A stretch of 64,000 bases of DNA from Enterobacteriaceae bacterium UBA7338 (GTDB lineage Bacteria > Pseudomonadota > Gammaproteobacteria > Enterobacterales > Enterobacteriaceae): NCBI GenBank assembly GCA_002480085.1, contig DKPJ01000005.1, positions 12,803 through 76,802 on the forward strand, given 5' to 3'. A program made the translations under genes and the position numbers. Positions 17,888 to 29,800 of the stretch are shown here, in pieces. The notes under the pieces are model-generated. The model was not told the origin of the DNA and did not search any database. It was given only the letters and a program-made list of their open reading frames with translations. Each line of letters begins with the position of its first letter. Position 1 is the stretch's first letter.

Positions 17888-20800
17888 CTATACCATATTG
17901 ACGTGCAGCCCTTGCTGGACCAGCACATCGCCTAACGTCGTGTTTTGTGCACTGTTGTGGTAGACATCGAACTGCATCCCGTCCACTTCGCGCTGTCCGC
18001 TGATGGCCCAGATGTCGTTCGCCCCATGCACCAGGTTCACCTGGTCGCCGTTGCTGCCTTTAATCACCAGATCGTCTTCCGGCTTATCGGTCACCGTCAG
18101 CGCTTCGTTCAGATCGAGCGTCAGGCTGTTAGTACCCGATTTACCGAGGTCGATGATCTCGATGTTGTGAACACGGCTCGCAGCATCAATAAGGTTAAGG
18201 ATCATATTGACGCCATCCAGCACCAGGGTATCGGTGCCCGCCCCGCCGTTGATATCCGTAAAGCCCAGCGTCGAGAGATGGATGGTGTCGCTACCCTCGC
18301 TACCCTGCACGCTCTCACCGCTCTCCTGCGTCCCGTCGGCCAACGTGATGCTCAAACCGCCAATGGTGAAGGCATCGTCAGCCGTTGCGCTCTGGGCGCT
18401 GGCGTCAGTGGTGCTCTCATCACTGCTGGTCGCCGCAACACGATTCACGGCGGCAGGTGCGGTGCTGTTCTCCTCCGTGGTCTGCTGGGTAGCATCGCTG
18501 CTCTCTATCGCGCTTGCCGACAGCAGCGAGAAGCTGGTGGCTTCTGCTGCAAGGGTTTGCGTTCCAGCTGGCGGCGTGGTGGTGGGGTTGCTGCCGTTGA
18601 GACCAACGTTCAGATACCCTACGTTCCCTGCTGCATCTGCGGCGTAGAGATTAAGGACGGTGCTCAGCGACAAAATCTTCGCTAAATCAAGCCCTACATC
18701 TAGCGTAGTTGACCATCGGCCATCTGCACCGGTTATTGCTGTCGCGGTCGCCAAATTCAACAGGTTAAGGTGCACCAACGCCCCCTGACCGAGGTTAGCA
18801 GAGGTCCCGCTGATGGTCAGCTTCGCGGAGCCAAGCAGGCCGGTGAGTACGCCCCCGATGACGCTCAGCAGGTTGGTAACCGGGTTGATCGCCAGCGTCG
18901 GCTGGGTCAGCTTGACGCTGACGTCCGCCTCGGTTGCCGTGGTGTTACCCACCCGGTCGGTAACCGCTACGCCCACCTTCAGCGCCCCGGTGGCGAGATT
19001 TTGCAGCACCGAGTTGCTGACCGTGGCCGTCCAGTTGCCTGCGGCATCAACGAGGGCGTTGATCGGTGTACCGCCGAGAGTCACAACGACCGATGCTCCC
19101 GCAGGCACGCCGCCAATTTTACCGCCGATAACCTGGCCGGATGCCGCCTCATTAATGTTGAGGTAGCCATCGTTGCCGAACAGCGAGGTCAGCGAGATGG
19201 TCGGCAGGTTGTGGGTGATCACATCCAGCAGCGAGGTCGCGGTGGCGCTCTTGCCTGCCGGGTTGACCAGGCTGGCGTTCACCGTCAGCGTCCCGTCCAG
19301 CAGCGACGCAAGGTCGGTTTTCGGTACTGAGACAGACCAGTTGCCATTCGCCGCCACCGTTGACTGGTAGGTTTTACCGCCAAGGGAGACGTTGATCAGC
19401 GAGCCGGCTGCATTAGTACTGGTACCGGTAATCACCTGGGCGCTGAGGATCTCCGCCGCGCTCAGGCCGTTATTGCCAAACAGGGTGTTGATCAGCAGCG
19501 ACGGTGCCTGCTGGATAGCGACCGTCAGATCCTGCGCGGTAGAGGCAACGTTGCCCGCCACGTCACGGGCGGTGGCGGTGACCTGCAGCAGGCCGTCCGC
19601 CAGCCCTTGCAGGGAGAGCGTCGGCACCGGCAGCTGCCAGGTACCGTTCGCCCCTACGGTGGTGGTCAGGCTCAACGGACCGATATTGACGTCAACGACC
19701 GTGCCTACGGCCAGGTTAGTACTGGTCCCCGACAGCAGCGGCGTGGAGAGCAGATCGCCCAGATCCAGGGTGCCGTTACCAAACAGCGGATTCAGGCCCA
19801 GCGTCGGCAGATTCTGCACGATGGCATTCACCACCTGGTTGCCGGTGACGACGTTACCCACGGTATCCACCACGCTGGCGGTGACGTTGAGTGCGCCGTT
19901 AACTACGCTGCCCGCTAATGCACCCGCGGGTACCGTCACTGACCAGACGCCGTCAACCACGTTGCCGACAAAGGTCTGGCCCGCCATGCTCAGGTTAACA
20001 ACGCCGGAGGCGAGACCCACCGCCGTACCGCTGATGGTCTGCGCTACGTCAAGGTCGGCAAGGTTGATGTAGCCATCGTTACCAAACAGCGTGTTGATCG
20101 CTACCGTCGGCAGGTTAGCCAGGCCCACCCGCACCTCCACCGGGGCGGCGATCTGCGCGGTATTGCCGTCCGGGGTGACAATGGTCACCTGCGGCTGGAA
20201 GGCACCGTCCAGCAGGCCGGTCAGATCGGACGGCGCCAGATTGATAGAGAACGCGCCACCCGCATCCACTGCGCCAAGGAAGGTTTTACCTGCCACCTGC
20301 ACTTCAACGCGGGAGCCTACCGGGGCGTTGCCCACGACGCCGCTGATGGTCTGGTTCAACAGCGAGTCGGCCACATTGAGCACGTTGTCGGTAAATACCG
20401 CCAGGCTATTGAGCACCGGTGCAACCAGATCCACCTTGATTAGCGCGGTCTGGCTCGCCGGGTTGCCGTACTGGTCGAGGGCGCTGATGGTAATCGGTAC
20501 GTCTCCTGACCCGATCCCCTGCAGCAGAGCCTGAACCGCTGCCGGCAGGTTTACGGCCCAGCGGCCGTTGCCGTCAACGTTGGTAGTAAAGGCCTCGGCA
20601 TCCCCGATCTGAATAGTCAGCTGTTGTCCGGCCAGGCGGGTTGAGGTACCGCTCAGGGCTGCGCCCAGCAGCTCAGGGATACTCAGCACGCCATCTTCAA
20701 ACAGCGGATCGAGTCCGATAGTCGGCAGCGCGCGGGCAACGTTAAAGCTGGCGCTGGTGTTGACCACGTTGCCAAAGGCATCGGTGATAGCCAGACCTAC

Positions 20801-23800
20801 GCTCGCCTGTCCATCCGGCAGGGTGTTAAGCAGGGTATCCGGTAGCACCGCTGACCAGGCACCAGTGACGGTATCGACCACCGCATTGATAGCTTGTCCA
20901 CCGAAGTTGACTACCATTTCCGTGACGTTTGCTGCGTTGTTGAGCGTCCCGCTCAGGGTCTGGGCAACGCCGCTCTCCACGCTGTTGAGCACGTTGTCCG
21001 CCGTCATCAGGATGTCACCCACCACCGGCAGGTCAGTCAGCGCCAGACCGACATCGACAATCTCCTGACGGGTGTTGCCGTTGGCATCGATAACGTCAAA
21101 CTGCAGCGCCAGGGTGTCGGTGAGCAGTCCCTGCCACAGGGTCGGCGGCAGGTTGACCGAGAAGCGACCGTCCGGCCCCACCAGCAGATCGTTGATGGTA
21201 ACGTCCGTACCCACCAGCGTCAGGTTGACCCGCGCCCCACGGTAGTCGCCGCTGACCTGCCCCGTCAGGGTCTGGGTAACCAGCGACTCGGCGACGTTCA
21301 GAATACCATCGCCGAAGAAGAGCGAGTCAAAGAGCACGCCCAGGGTTGGGTTGAGCGCCACGTTCAGCGCGACAGTATTGGTGGAGACGTTACCTGCGCT
21401 GTCCCGTGAAGCGATGCTGATCACCTGCGCGCCGTCGGTCAGGGTTGTCAGATCGATATTCGGGAAGTCATAGCGCCAGTTCCCCTGCTCATCGACCTGC
21501 CCGGTCCAGCTGATAGGCCCAAGCTGAATGGTCACCTCGTTGCCCGGATCGCCGGTTCCCTGCAATAGCAGACCCGACGCCGCGCTAACGGTGTTGAGCA
21601 CCGCAGGCACACCCAGCGCATCAACGTAGAGCAGCGGCGCGCTGGCATCGACCGTTATTGGCTGGGTGGTGCTTTGCGGGTTGCCTGCCGCATCGGTAAT
21701 CGAGGCGGTCAGCGGATAGGTACCGTCAGCCAGTCCGGCAATGTCGCTCTGCGGAACGGTTACCGCCCATTCGCCCTGAGGATTGACCGTTGCATAGTAG
21801 GTTTTACCGTTGAGGATCACCTGCACATCACGGCCCGGCTCGCTGGCGGTCCCGCTGATGGTCTGGCTCAGCCCCTTCTCATCAATATTGACGACGTTGT
21901 CACCGGCAAAGGCATTCAACGTGATGGTTGGCGCAAGGGTATCGACGACAAACGCCTGTCCCGAGGTAAACTCAGGTGCGTTAAGGCTGGCTACGCCCAG
22001 CGTATGCGGCCCGTCGCCCAATAGCTCACGCGGTACGTTAAAGGTCCAGCTACCGTCAGGCCCAATGGTCGTATTGCCAATAACGTTGCCATCAAGGAAT
22101 ACGTTAATCGGGCCGGTAACGTTAACGGCACGGCCGCTAATCGGCAGGGTATCGTTAGCAAACTCGCTAGCGTTAACAATGTTATCGCCCGCAATCACGT
22201 CCAGCGCCAGGAAAGCCTCTGGCGGCGTCAGATCTACCGTCAGCGTCCCACCGTCAATGGTTACGACGTTGTCCGCGCGATCCGTTGCCTGAACGGTGAT
22301 GGTACCTGCCGTTAATCCCACCATATCCGCAGGCGTGAGCTGCAGCGTCCAGCTACCGTCCGCCTGAATGGTGGTGTTAAAGCTGCGCCCGTCAGGGAAG
22401 GTAACCAGTAATGGCGACCCGGCTTCCAGGTTGGTTGAGGTGCCGCCAATGGTCTGTACCGTCTGGCTCTCGGCATAATCCAATACGCCGTCGCCCGCAA
22501 ACGGCGTCGTGACTGCCAGCGTCGGCGCATCGATCAGGATAATCACCGGTGCGCTGGCGCTATTCGCGTTGCCCGCCCCGTCTGTCACCGTAACCTGCAC
22601 GGTTTGATCTCCGCGCGCGACCCCCTCCCAGTCAGCATCGCTCAGCGTCAGGGACCAGGTGGTGCCGTTCACCGGAACGTTAGTAAAGAGCTTGCCGCCC
22701 ACCGTGACGTCAACGCGGCTTCCTACCGGGTAGGGAGTGGTAAAACTACCGGCGATGGTATTCGTACCGCTCGCCTCATCAACGTTGACCACGTTATCGC
22801 CAAACAGCGGTGTGGTAAGGGTGACGTTCGGCGGGGTCAGCGCCACCTGATACGTTACCGGGGCAGTAGCACTGTTGCCGAACTGATCCTCCGCATAGAT
22901 CACCAGCGTGTGCGGACCCTGGGCCAGCGACTGCAGCGAGCCTGCCGGCAGGTTAATCGTCCAGGTACCGTCCTCCAGTACGGTAGCGGTATACGGCGTG
23001 CCGTTAACGTCCACGCGGATAGTCACATACTGGTTAGGCCCGATCACCTGGGTGGAGCCGGTGATCTGCGCCGCGCCCGCCGCTTCGTTGATGTTAAGAA
23101 TGTTGTCGCCAAACAGATTGTTAACAGTCGGCGCAGGCAGCGAGGTACGCACCTGGAAACTGCCCGCATCGGTATCGGTATTCCCCGCGCGGTCGCTGAC
23201 GGTAACCTCAAAGGTTGGCGTGGTGTTATTTGCCAGATCTTGCAGATCGTCGGCTGGCAGGGTGACGATCCAGTCGCCGTTCGCCTGCACCGTCCCGGTA
23301 TAGGTCTGCCCGGTGCTTAACTCCACGCTGACGGTCTGCCCTGGCCCGCTCACCCCGGTATTGCCGCGCAGCAGCTGATCGCTTTGCGACTCGGTAAAGT
23401 TCAGGGTGCCATCGCCAAACGGCGTGACAAACTGCGCCTGCGGCAGCGTATCGACAATCGCCTCAAAGCTGCCCTGACCGGTGATCTGGTTTCCGGCAAC
23501 GTCGGTGACGGTAATATTGACGCTCAGCACGCCATCCGGCAGCGCCTGCAGCTGCGCGGCGGTCAGCGGCAGCGTCCAGGTTGCCCCCTCTACCGTCGCG
23601 GCGATGGCCGGTCCACTGTTAATGCTCACCAGCACGCTGCCCACCTGGCCTGCCGGCACGCCCGTTGATCCGGTCAGCGCGGAATCAGCCAGCGTTTCGG
23701 CGGCACTCAGGTAGCCATCCGTGAAGGCAGTAGCCAGCGTCGGCGGCGTCAGCGCATCGGTACGGACGATAAACGCCTGCTCCGGCGACGTGGAGACGTT

Positions 23801-26800
23801 GCCCGCCCGATCGGTAAGGGTTACCGTCATGGTGTGGGTAGCGTCGGTAAAGGCGTTAAGCTGCTCCGGCGTTAACGGTACCGTCCAGTTACCGTTGACG
23901 TCTACGGTACCAACAAACTCCTGCAGACCGTCAACCACAATCCTCACCTGCTGGTTCGGCCCGGCCTGGCCGGTAGAGCCGGTAATCTGCGCGCCGGTAT
24001 TGGCCTCTACCTGGTTGAGGTAGCCATCACCAAACAGCGCCGGCGGCAGCTCCGCCACCGGCCCAACGCGCACCACGTCGAGGCTGGCGCTGGCCGTTGC
24101 CGGGTTACCAAAGGCATCAAGCGCCGTTACCGTAACAGGCAGGATGCCGTTACCAGCCAGCTCGCCGCCCGGTACGGTCACGGCCCAAGTGGCGCCGGTA
24201 ACGGAGCCGGTAAAGAGCTGCCCACCAATGTTGACCTGTACCGCCGTGCCGGTAGGCAGGCCGCTTACCGTCCCGGTCAGCGTCGTACCCGCCGCCAGCT
24301 CCTGCGCGCTGACGATATTATCGCCAAAGGCCGCATTGAGCGTAATAGACGGCGCATTCTGGGTGTTGACGTTAATCGGCACCGCTACCGGCTGCACGTT
24401 GCCCTGCGGATCGGTGACGCTGAAGCCCAGCTGCGAGGTACCCTGCGGCAGGGACTGCAGATCCGCCGCTGGGATCGTCATGCTCCAGCCACCGTCACCG
24501 TCAATCACCGCCGCAATGGTTTTACCGTTAATAGGCAGCAGCACCGTCAGGCCCGGCGTACCGGTTCCAGTAATGGTTTGATCCAGCAGCGACTCGGCGA
24601 TATTGACCCGGCCATCTTCAAGGAAGGTGCCTGCCGTCTGCACCGTCAGCAGCGGCGGGGTCAGATCGACGCCAACGTCATGCGTAGCCTGGGCACTATT
24701 CTGCGCCGCATCTACCGCCGTGGCGGTGACGGTATAGGTGATACCATCAGTCAACGCCTGCACCGCCGTCTGCGGTACGACAAACTGCCATGTACCGTTG
24801 CTGCCAATGGTGGCGCTATAGGTCGCACCTGCAAAGGTGGCGCTAACCACCGTACCCGCCGCCAGATTGGTCGAGGTGCCGCTAATCAGCAGCTCACGGC
24901 CCTGCTCCTGGATATTAATGATGTCATCCTGCGCCACGGTATTGACGGTCAGCGTCGGCTGAGAAGCCGGCGTGGCGGCAAAGATAACGTTCTGTGCGGC
25001 GTTAGCTACGTTGCCTGAGCGATCGCTCACCTGCACGCTGATGGTTTGCGTTCCGTCCGCCACTGCCGCCAGCACTTCCGGTGGGATGTCCAGCGTCCAG
25101 CTGCCGTCTGCCTCTACCTCGGTGGTGTAGGTCTGGCCGTTCAGGGTAACGGAGACCGTACGCCCCTCCTCTACGCGAGTGGTGGTACCGCCGATCGTCA
25201 GCGGACTCTGCGCCTCCAGCGCATTAACAAAGTTATCCGCCGCCACGGCGTTCACCGCAATCAGCGGGGCATTTAACGGTGAGGCGTCGAGGGTAAAGCT
25301 GCCTGGGAGAGTCGTCGTATTCCCCGCCGGATCGGTGATCCTGGCCGAGATAGCGACCGGACCATCGGCAACGTTAGCCAGCGCGCCGGCTGGCAGCGTG
25401 ATGCTCCAGGTCCCGTTCGGCTGAAGGATCGCATCATAGTTCTGGCCGTTGACCAGCACGATCACCGCCTGCACGTTCTGCGCATCGTATGGGCCGCCGG
25501 TACCGCTGATAACAATGGCTCCGCTGGCTTCGCTGCCGTTGACGATATTATCCGCCGTCACGCTATTGATAGTCAGCTGCGGCGGCACGGTATCCACGTT
25601 CAGCGGTGCGGTCTGGGTATTCTGATTTCCCGCCGCGTCCGCCACGGTAACCGTCACCGTGTGGGAACCCTGCGCCAGCAGGCTGATTTGCGTTGGCGTC
25701 AGCGGCAGCGTCCAGTTGCCGTTGGCATCCACCGTGCCGCTTATCGGCGCGCCGTTGTCCAGCTGGACGGTGACGCTCTGGCCTGCCCCTCTGCTGCCGG
25801 TAGTCCCGGTCAGCGCTCCGCCTGCCGCCGCTTCCAGGGCGTTGATGGTGCCATCGCCAAATGGCGTATTAATGGTCGCCAGCGGCAGCTGCTGGGTAAC
25901 GATCAGGAACTGCTGTTCGTTAGTGAGCGGTGCGCCGTTAACATCGACTGAAGAAACGGTCACGGTTGCCGTACCGTCGCTAATCAGCGCCGCAGCGGCG
26001 TTAGGGACGGTTACGGTCCAGAAACCGCCTGCGTTGACCAGGCCCTGGTACTGTTGACCGTTGAGAGTAACGGTGACAGGAGTGCCTTCAGCAATACGCG
26101 CCGAAGAGCCGCTGATGGTGAGCCCATCGCTGATATCCGCCAGGCTGATGGCGTTATCCCCTTCAACCGGGTTGATGAGCAGCGCGCTGGCGGTAGAGTC
26201 TACGGCAAAATCGACGTTCACCGGCGCGGAGGCGTTGCCCGCGCCGTCCGTTACCGTCACCGTAAGCTGCTGTGGGCCATCGGCAAGATCGCTTAAGGCC
26301 GTAGCCGGAACCGGTATCGCCCAGCTGCCGTCTGCGTTAACCACGCCGCTGAGCGGCTGGCCGTTCACGGTAAGCGCAACCGTTGCGCCCGGATCGGCGG
26401 GTACGGTTCTGCCCGTCAGGGTAAAGCCGTTTGCCAGCTCGGCGGGATCGAGGACATTGTCGCGGGTAACCGGATCGACCACCACGTTCGGCACCGTAGC
26501 GTCGAGGTTAACCTCCCGGGTAATGGTTGTGGTGTTGCCTGCCGCATCGGTTACGGCCACGGTATAGGCAACCTGTCCATCAGGCAACGCAGCCAGCGCA
26601 CCGGCAGGCAGCGTGACTATCCAGCTCCCCGGCGTTGCACCCGGCAGCGCCGTATAGCCTGCACCATTGATGTTTACGGTAACCTGGGCGGCATCCGGCG
26701 AGGTGATATTGATAGCCTGGTTGCTCTGCACCTCCGTGGCGTTGAGCGTATCCGTACCGTTGATAGGCTGGACGGTCACCTCAGGCGGCAGCTTATCCAC

Positions 26801-29800
26801 GGTGAACGGAATAGTCTGCGAGGCGTCATTGCCTGCGGCATCAGTGACCGTGACGTCAAAGGATGCCGCGCCGTCCGGCAGGGTTGTCATCGCCCCGGCA
26901 GGCAGCACAACCGACCAGCTACCGTCCGTAGCAACGGTACCGAGGTACTGCTGGCCGTTGAGGGTAGCAACAACCGTCTGCCCTGGGCCGGTAACCCCCG
27001 TATTGCCGGTCACGAACTGATCCAGGCCTGACTCAACAAGGTTAACAACACCGTCACCAAACGGCGTATTGACCACCGCCTCCGGCAGGTCGTTAATCAT
27101 TACCGTAAAGATATGGCTGTCGATGACGACGCCATCCGGACCGGTAGCGGTGGCCGTGACCACGGCAGGGCCATCCGGCAGAACCAGCAGATCGCCAGCC
27201 CCTACCGTAACCTGCCATGCACCGTTTGCGCCAATTGCACCGGTATAGGTTTGATTATTAAGCGTTACGCTAACGATAGTGCCTACCGGCAGCCCGGCGC
27301 TGTTGCCGTTGATGACCAGATCGCTATTGGCCTCATCGAAGTTCAGGTAGTCATCGCTGGAGATAATGTTGATCGCCACCGCATCGATGGTGGTATCAAC
27401 GGTAAAGCTCTGATCAACCGTAGTCGTCTGGCCGTAGCCGTCGGTCACGCTGACGTTCAGCGTGTTAGTACCGTCCGGAAGCTTTTGCAGCTCCACGGCG
27501 GGCAGCGTAACGCGCCAGCTGCCCCCTGCGTCCACGGTGCCCTGATAGCTGCCCGACCCAAGGGTAACGACGATTACGCTGCCCGGCTCGGCATTGGTTA
27601 CCGTTCCCTGCAGGATCTGATCGACCTTAAGCTCTGCAGCATCGAGATCGTTACCGTCGGTTAGCGCCTGAACGGTAATCACCGGCACAGCGGTTTTTAC
27701 ATCGATGTTCTGCATCACGGTCTGGGTGTTACCGGCCGCATCGGTCAGCGTCACGGTCAGCGGGTAGCTGCCCTGGCTCAGCTGCGACAGGTCAGCTGCC
27801 GGGAGCGGCAGCTGCCAGTTGCCGTCCGTCCCTACGGTGGTGGTGTAGGTATTACCGTTAAGGGTCACGGTGACCGGCTGGCCGCGTTCGGCAACCGAGC
27901 TGATGCCGTTCAGGACCTGATCCTGGCCCAGCTCCTGGCCGTTGAGTTTGCCATCTGCCGTCAGCGGCAGCAGGCTGAGCGCAGGCAGGGTGGTATCAAC
28001 CTGTGCAGTGCTGGTCAGCGGGGAGCTATTACCTGCGGCGTCGCTGGCGTTAACGTTGATAGTCAGAAGCCCATCCGGGATCGCCTGCATATCACTGGCC
28101 GGAACGGTGACGCGCCAGTTGCCATCGCCGTCCACCAGCGCCTGGTAGGTGTTTCCTGCCAGCTGCACGCTGACGCTCTGCCCGCTACCGGAGACGCCGG
28201 TGTTACCGCTCAGGACCTGATCCTGCCCTTTCTCCACGCTATTAAGATAGCCATCACCAAACGGCGCATCGATTGTGGGGATCGGCAGATAGTGGATCTG
28301 CACGTTCAGCGTATGGGTATCGCCTGCCGACTGCGCGCCCTGGGTGACTACCGCTTCGACGGTGTTGGGACCGTCAGGCAGCAGCAGCAGATCGGCGGAA
28401 GGGATCTGTACGCTCCAGTTTCCGGCGGCATCAACGGCGGTGACGGCATACTCTTTACCGTTAAAGCGCACCACGATATTGACATCCGGCCCGGTGACCG
28501 TCGTCACGCCACGCACCTCCAGCGGACTCTGCGCCTCGCCGGCGTTCAGGTAGTCATCAGTGGAGAGAATAGCGATAGCGATACCGGTTTGTGTGCCATC
28601 GACGTTGATGGTTTCGGTGCGCACTACCGGGTTACCGTTGGCATCATTCACCGAGACGGTAAGGGCATTATCTCCCTGTGCCAGCGAGGAGAGATCGCCC
28701 GACGGCAGAATAGTTTTCCAGCTACCGTCACCCATTACCTCCGCAAAATAGGTCTTATTGCCGAGGGTAATAGTGACCACTTGCCCTGCCGGGATATTCA
28801 CGGTTTGTCCGGAGAGGGTCTGGCTCAGCAGCAGCTCGGCGGTATTAAGGACGTTATCCCCCGTTAAGGGATCGACAATCACCTGCGGGCTGGTGAAGTT
28901 GGTGGTGAAGTCTGTTTGCCCGGTAGTGACGTTGCCCGCCGGGTCAACGATCTGATACTCCACGATGTAGGGCTGACCATCCTGCAGCTGTTGGATATCG
29001 GCCTGCGGAATGCTCAGCTGCCAGCGGCCAAGGCTATCCACCGTGGTAGAGTAACTCTTATCGTTTAGCGTTACCGTCACCACGCTGCCCTGATCCTCAC
29101 TGCTGGAGAAACCACGTACGATTTTGTCAGAGTCCAGCTGGGAGAGATCCAGAATGTCGTTTGGTACGAAAGGCGTGAGCTGCAGCGCGGGCGGGACGGT
29201 ATCGACCCAAAGATCCATTGAGGTGGTAACGGTACGGCCTTCGCTATCAATCAATACCACGTTCAGCACCCGCAGGCCCTGCGGCAGGGACTGAAGAATG
29301 TCAGCGGGCATTTCAAGATCCCAGCTACCGTCGCTGTTGACCTGGGTAGTCCAGGTGTATTGCTCAACGGTGACGGTAATCTGGCTTCCGGCATTCTCTG
29401 CCTCGGTGCCACCGCTCAATACCTGATTAGCGCTAACCTCTTGCTGGTTAAGCATATTATCGCCAGTAAGCGGAGCGACCCACAGCGTTGAGACTGGCGG
29501 AGTTGGCTCTTCTCCGTCGTCAGGCGGTGTAGTGCCGCCATCATCCGGCGGCGTGGTTCCGCCATCGTCCGGCGGCGTGGTTCCGCCATCGTCCGGCGGT
29601 GTGGTTCCGCCATCGTCCGGCGGCGTTCCATCAATAGGAGGGAGAACGCCGTTGTCTTCAGCTTCCTGACGATTACTACCACTGCCGCCGCCGCTGCCCG
29701 CTGCAGCAGCAATACCGACTATACCCCCAACTGCCGCTACCCCACCCAGTACGGCCAGCGCAGAGATCCCTCCCGCGCCTACAAGAGAATCTACAGATGC

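Noticed and set aside
17945..29712. Many plus-strand open frames of 60-250 codons opposite the adhesin gene
   Set aside because: They are antisense to a GC-rich repeated gene, lack ribosome-binding sites and repeat with its period. They are shadows.
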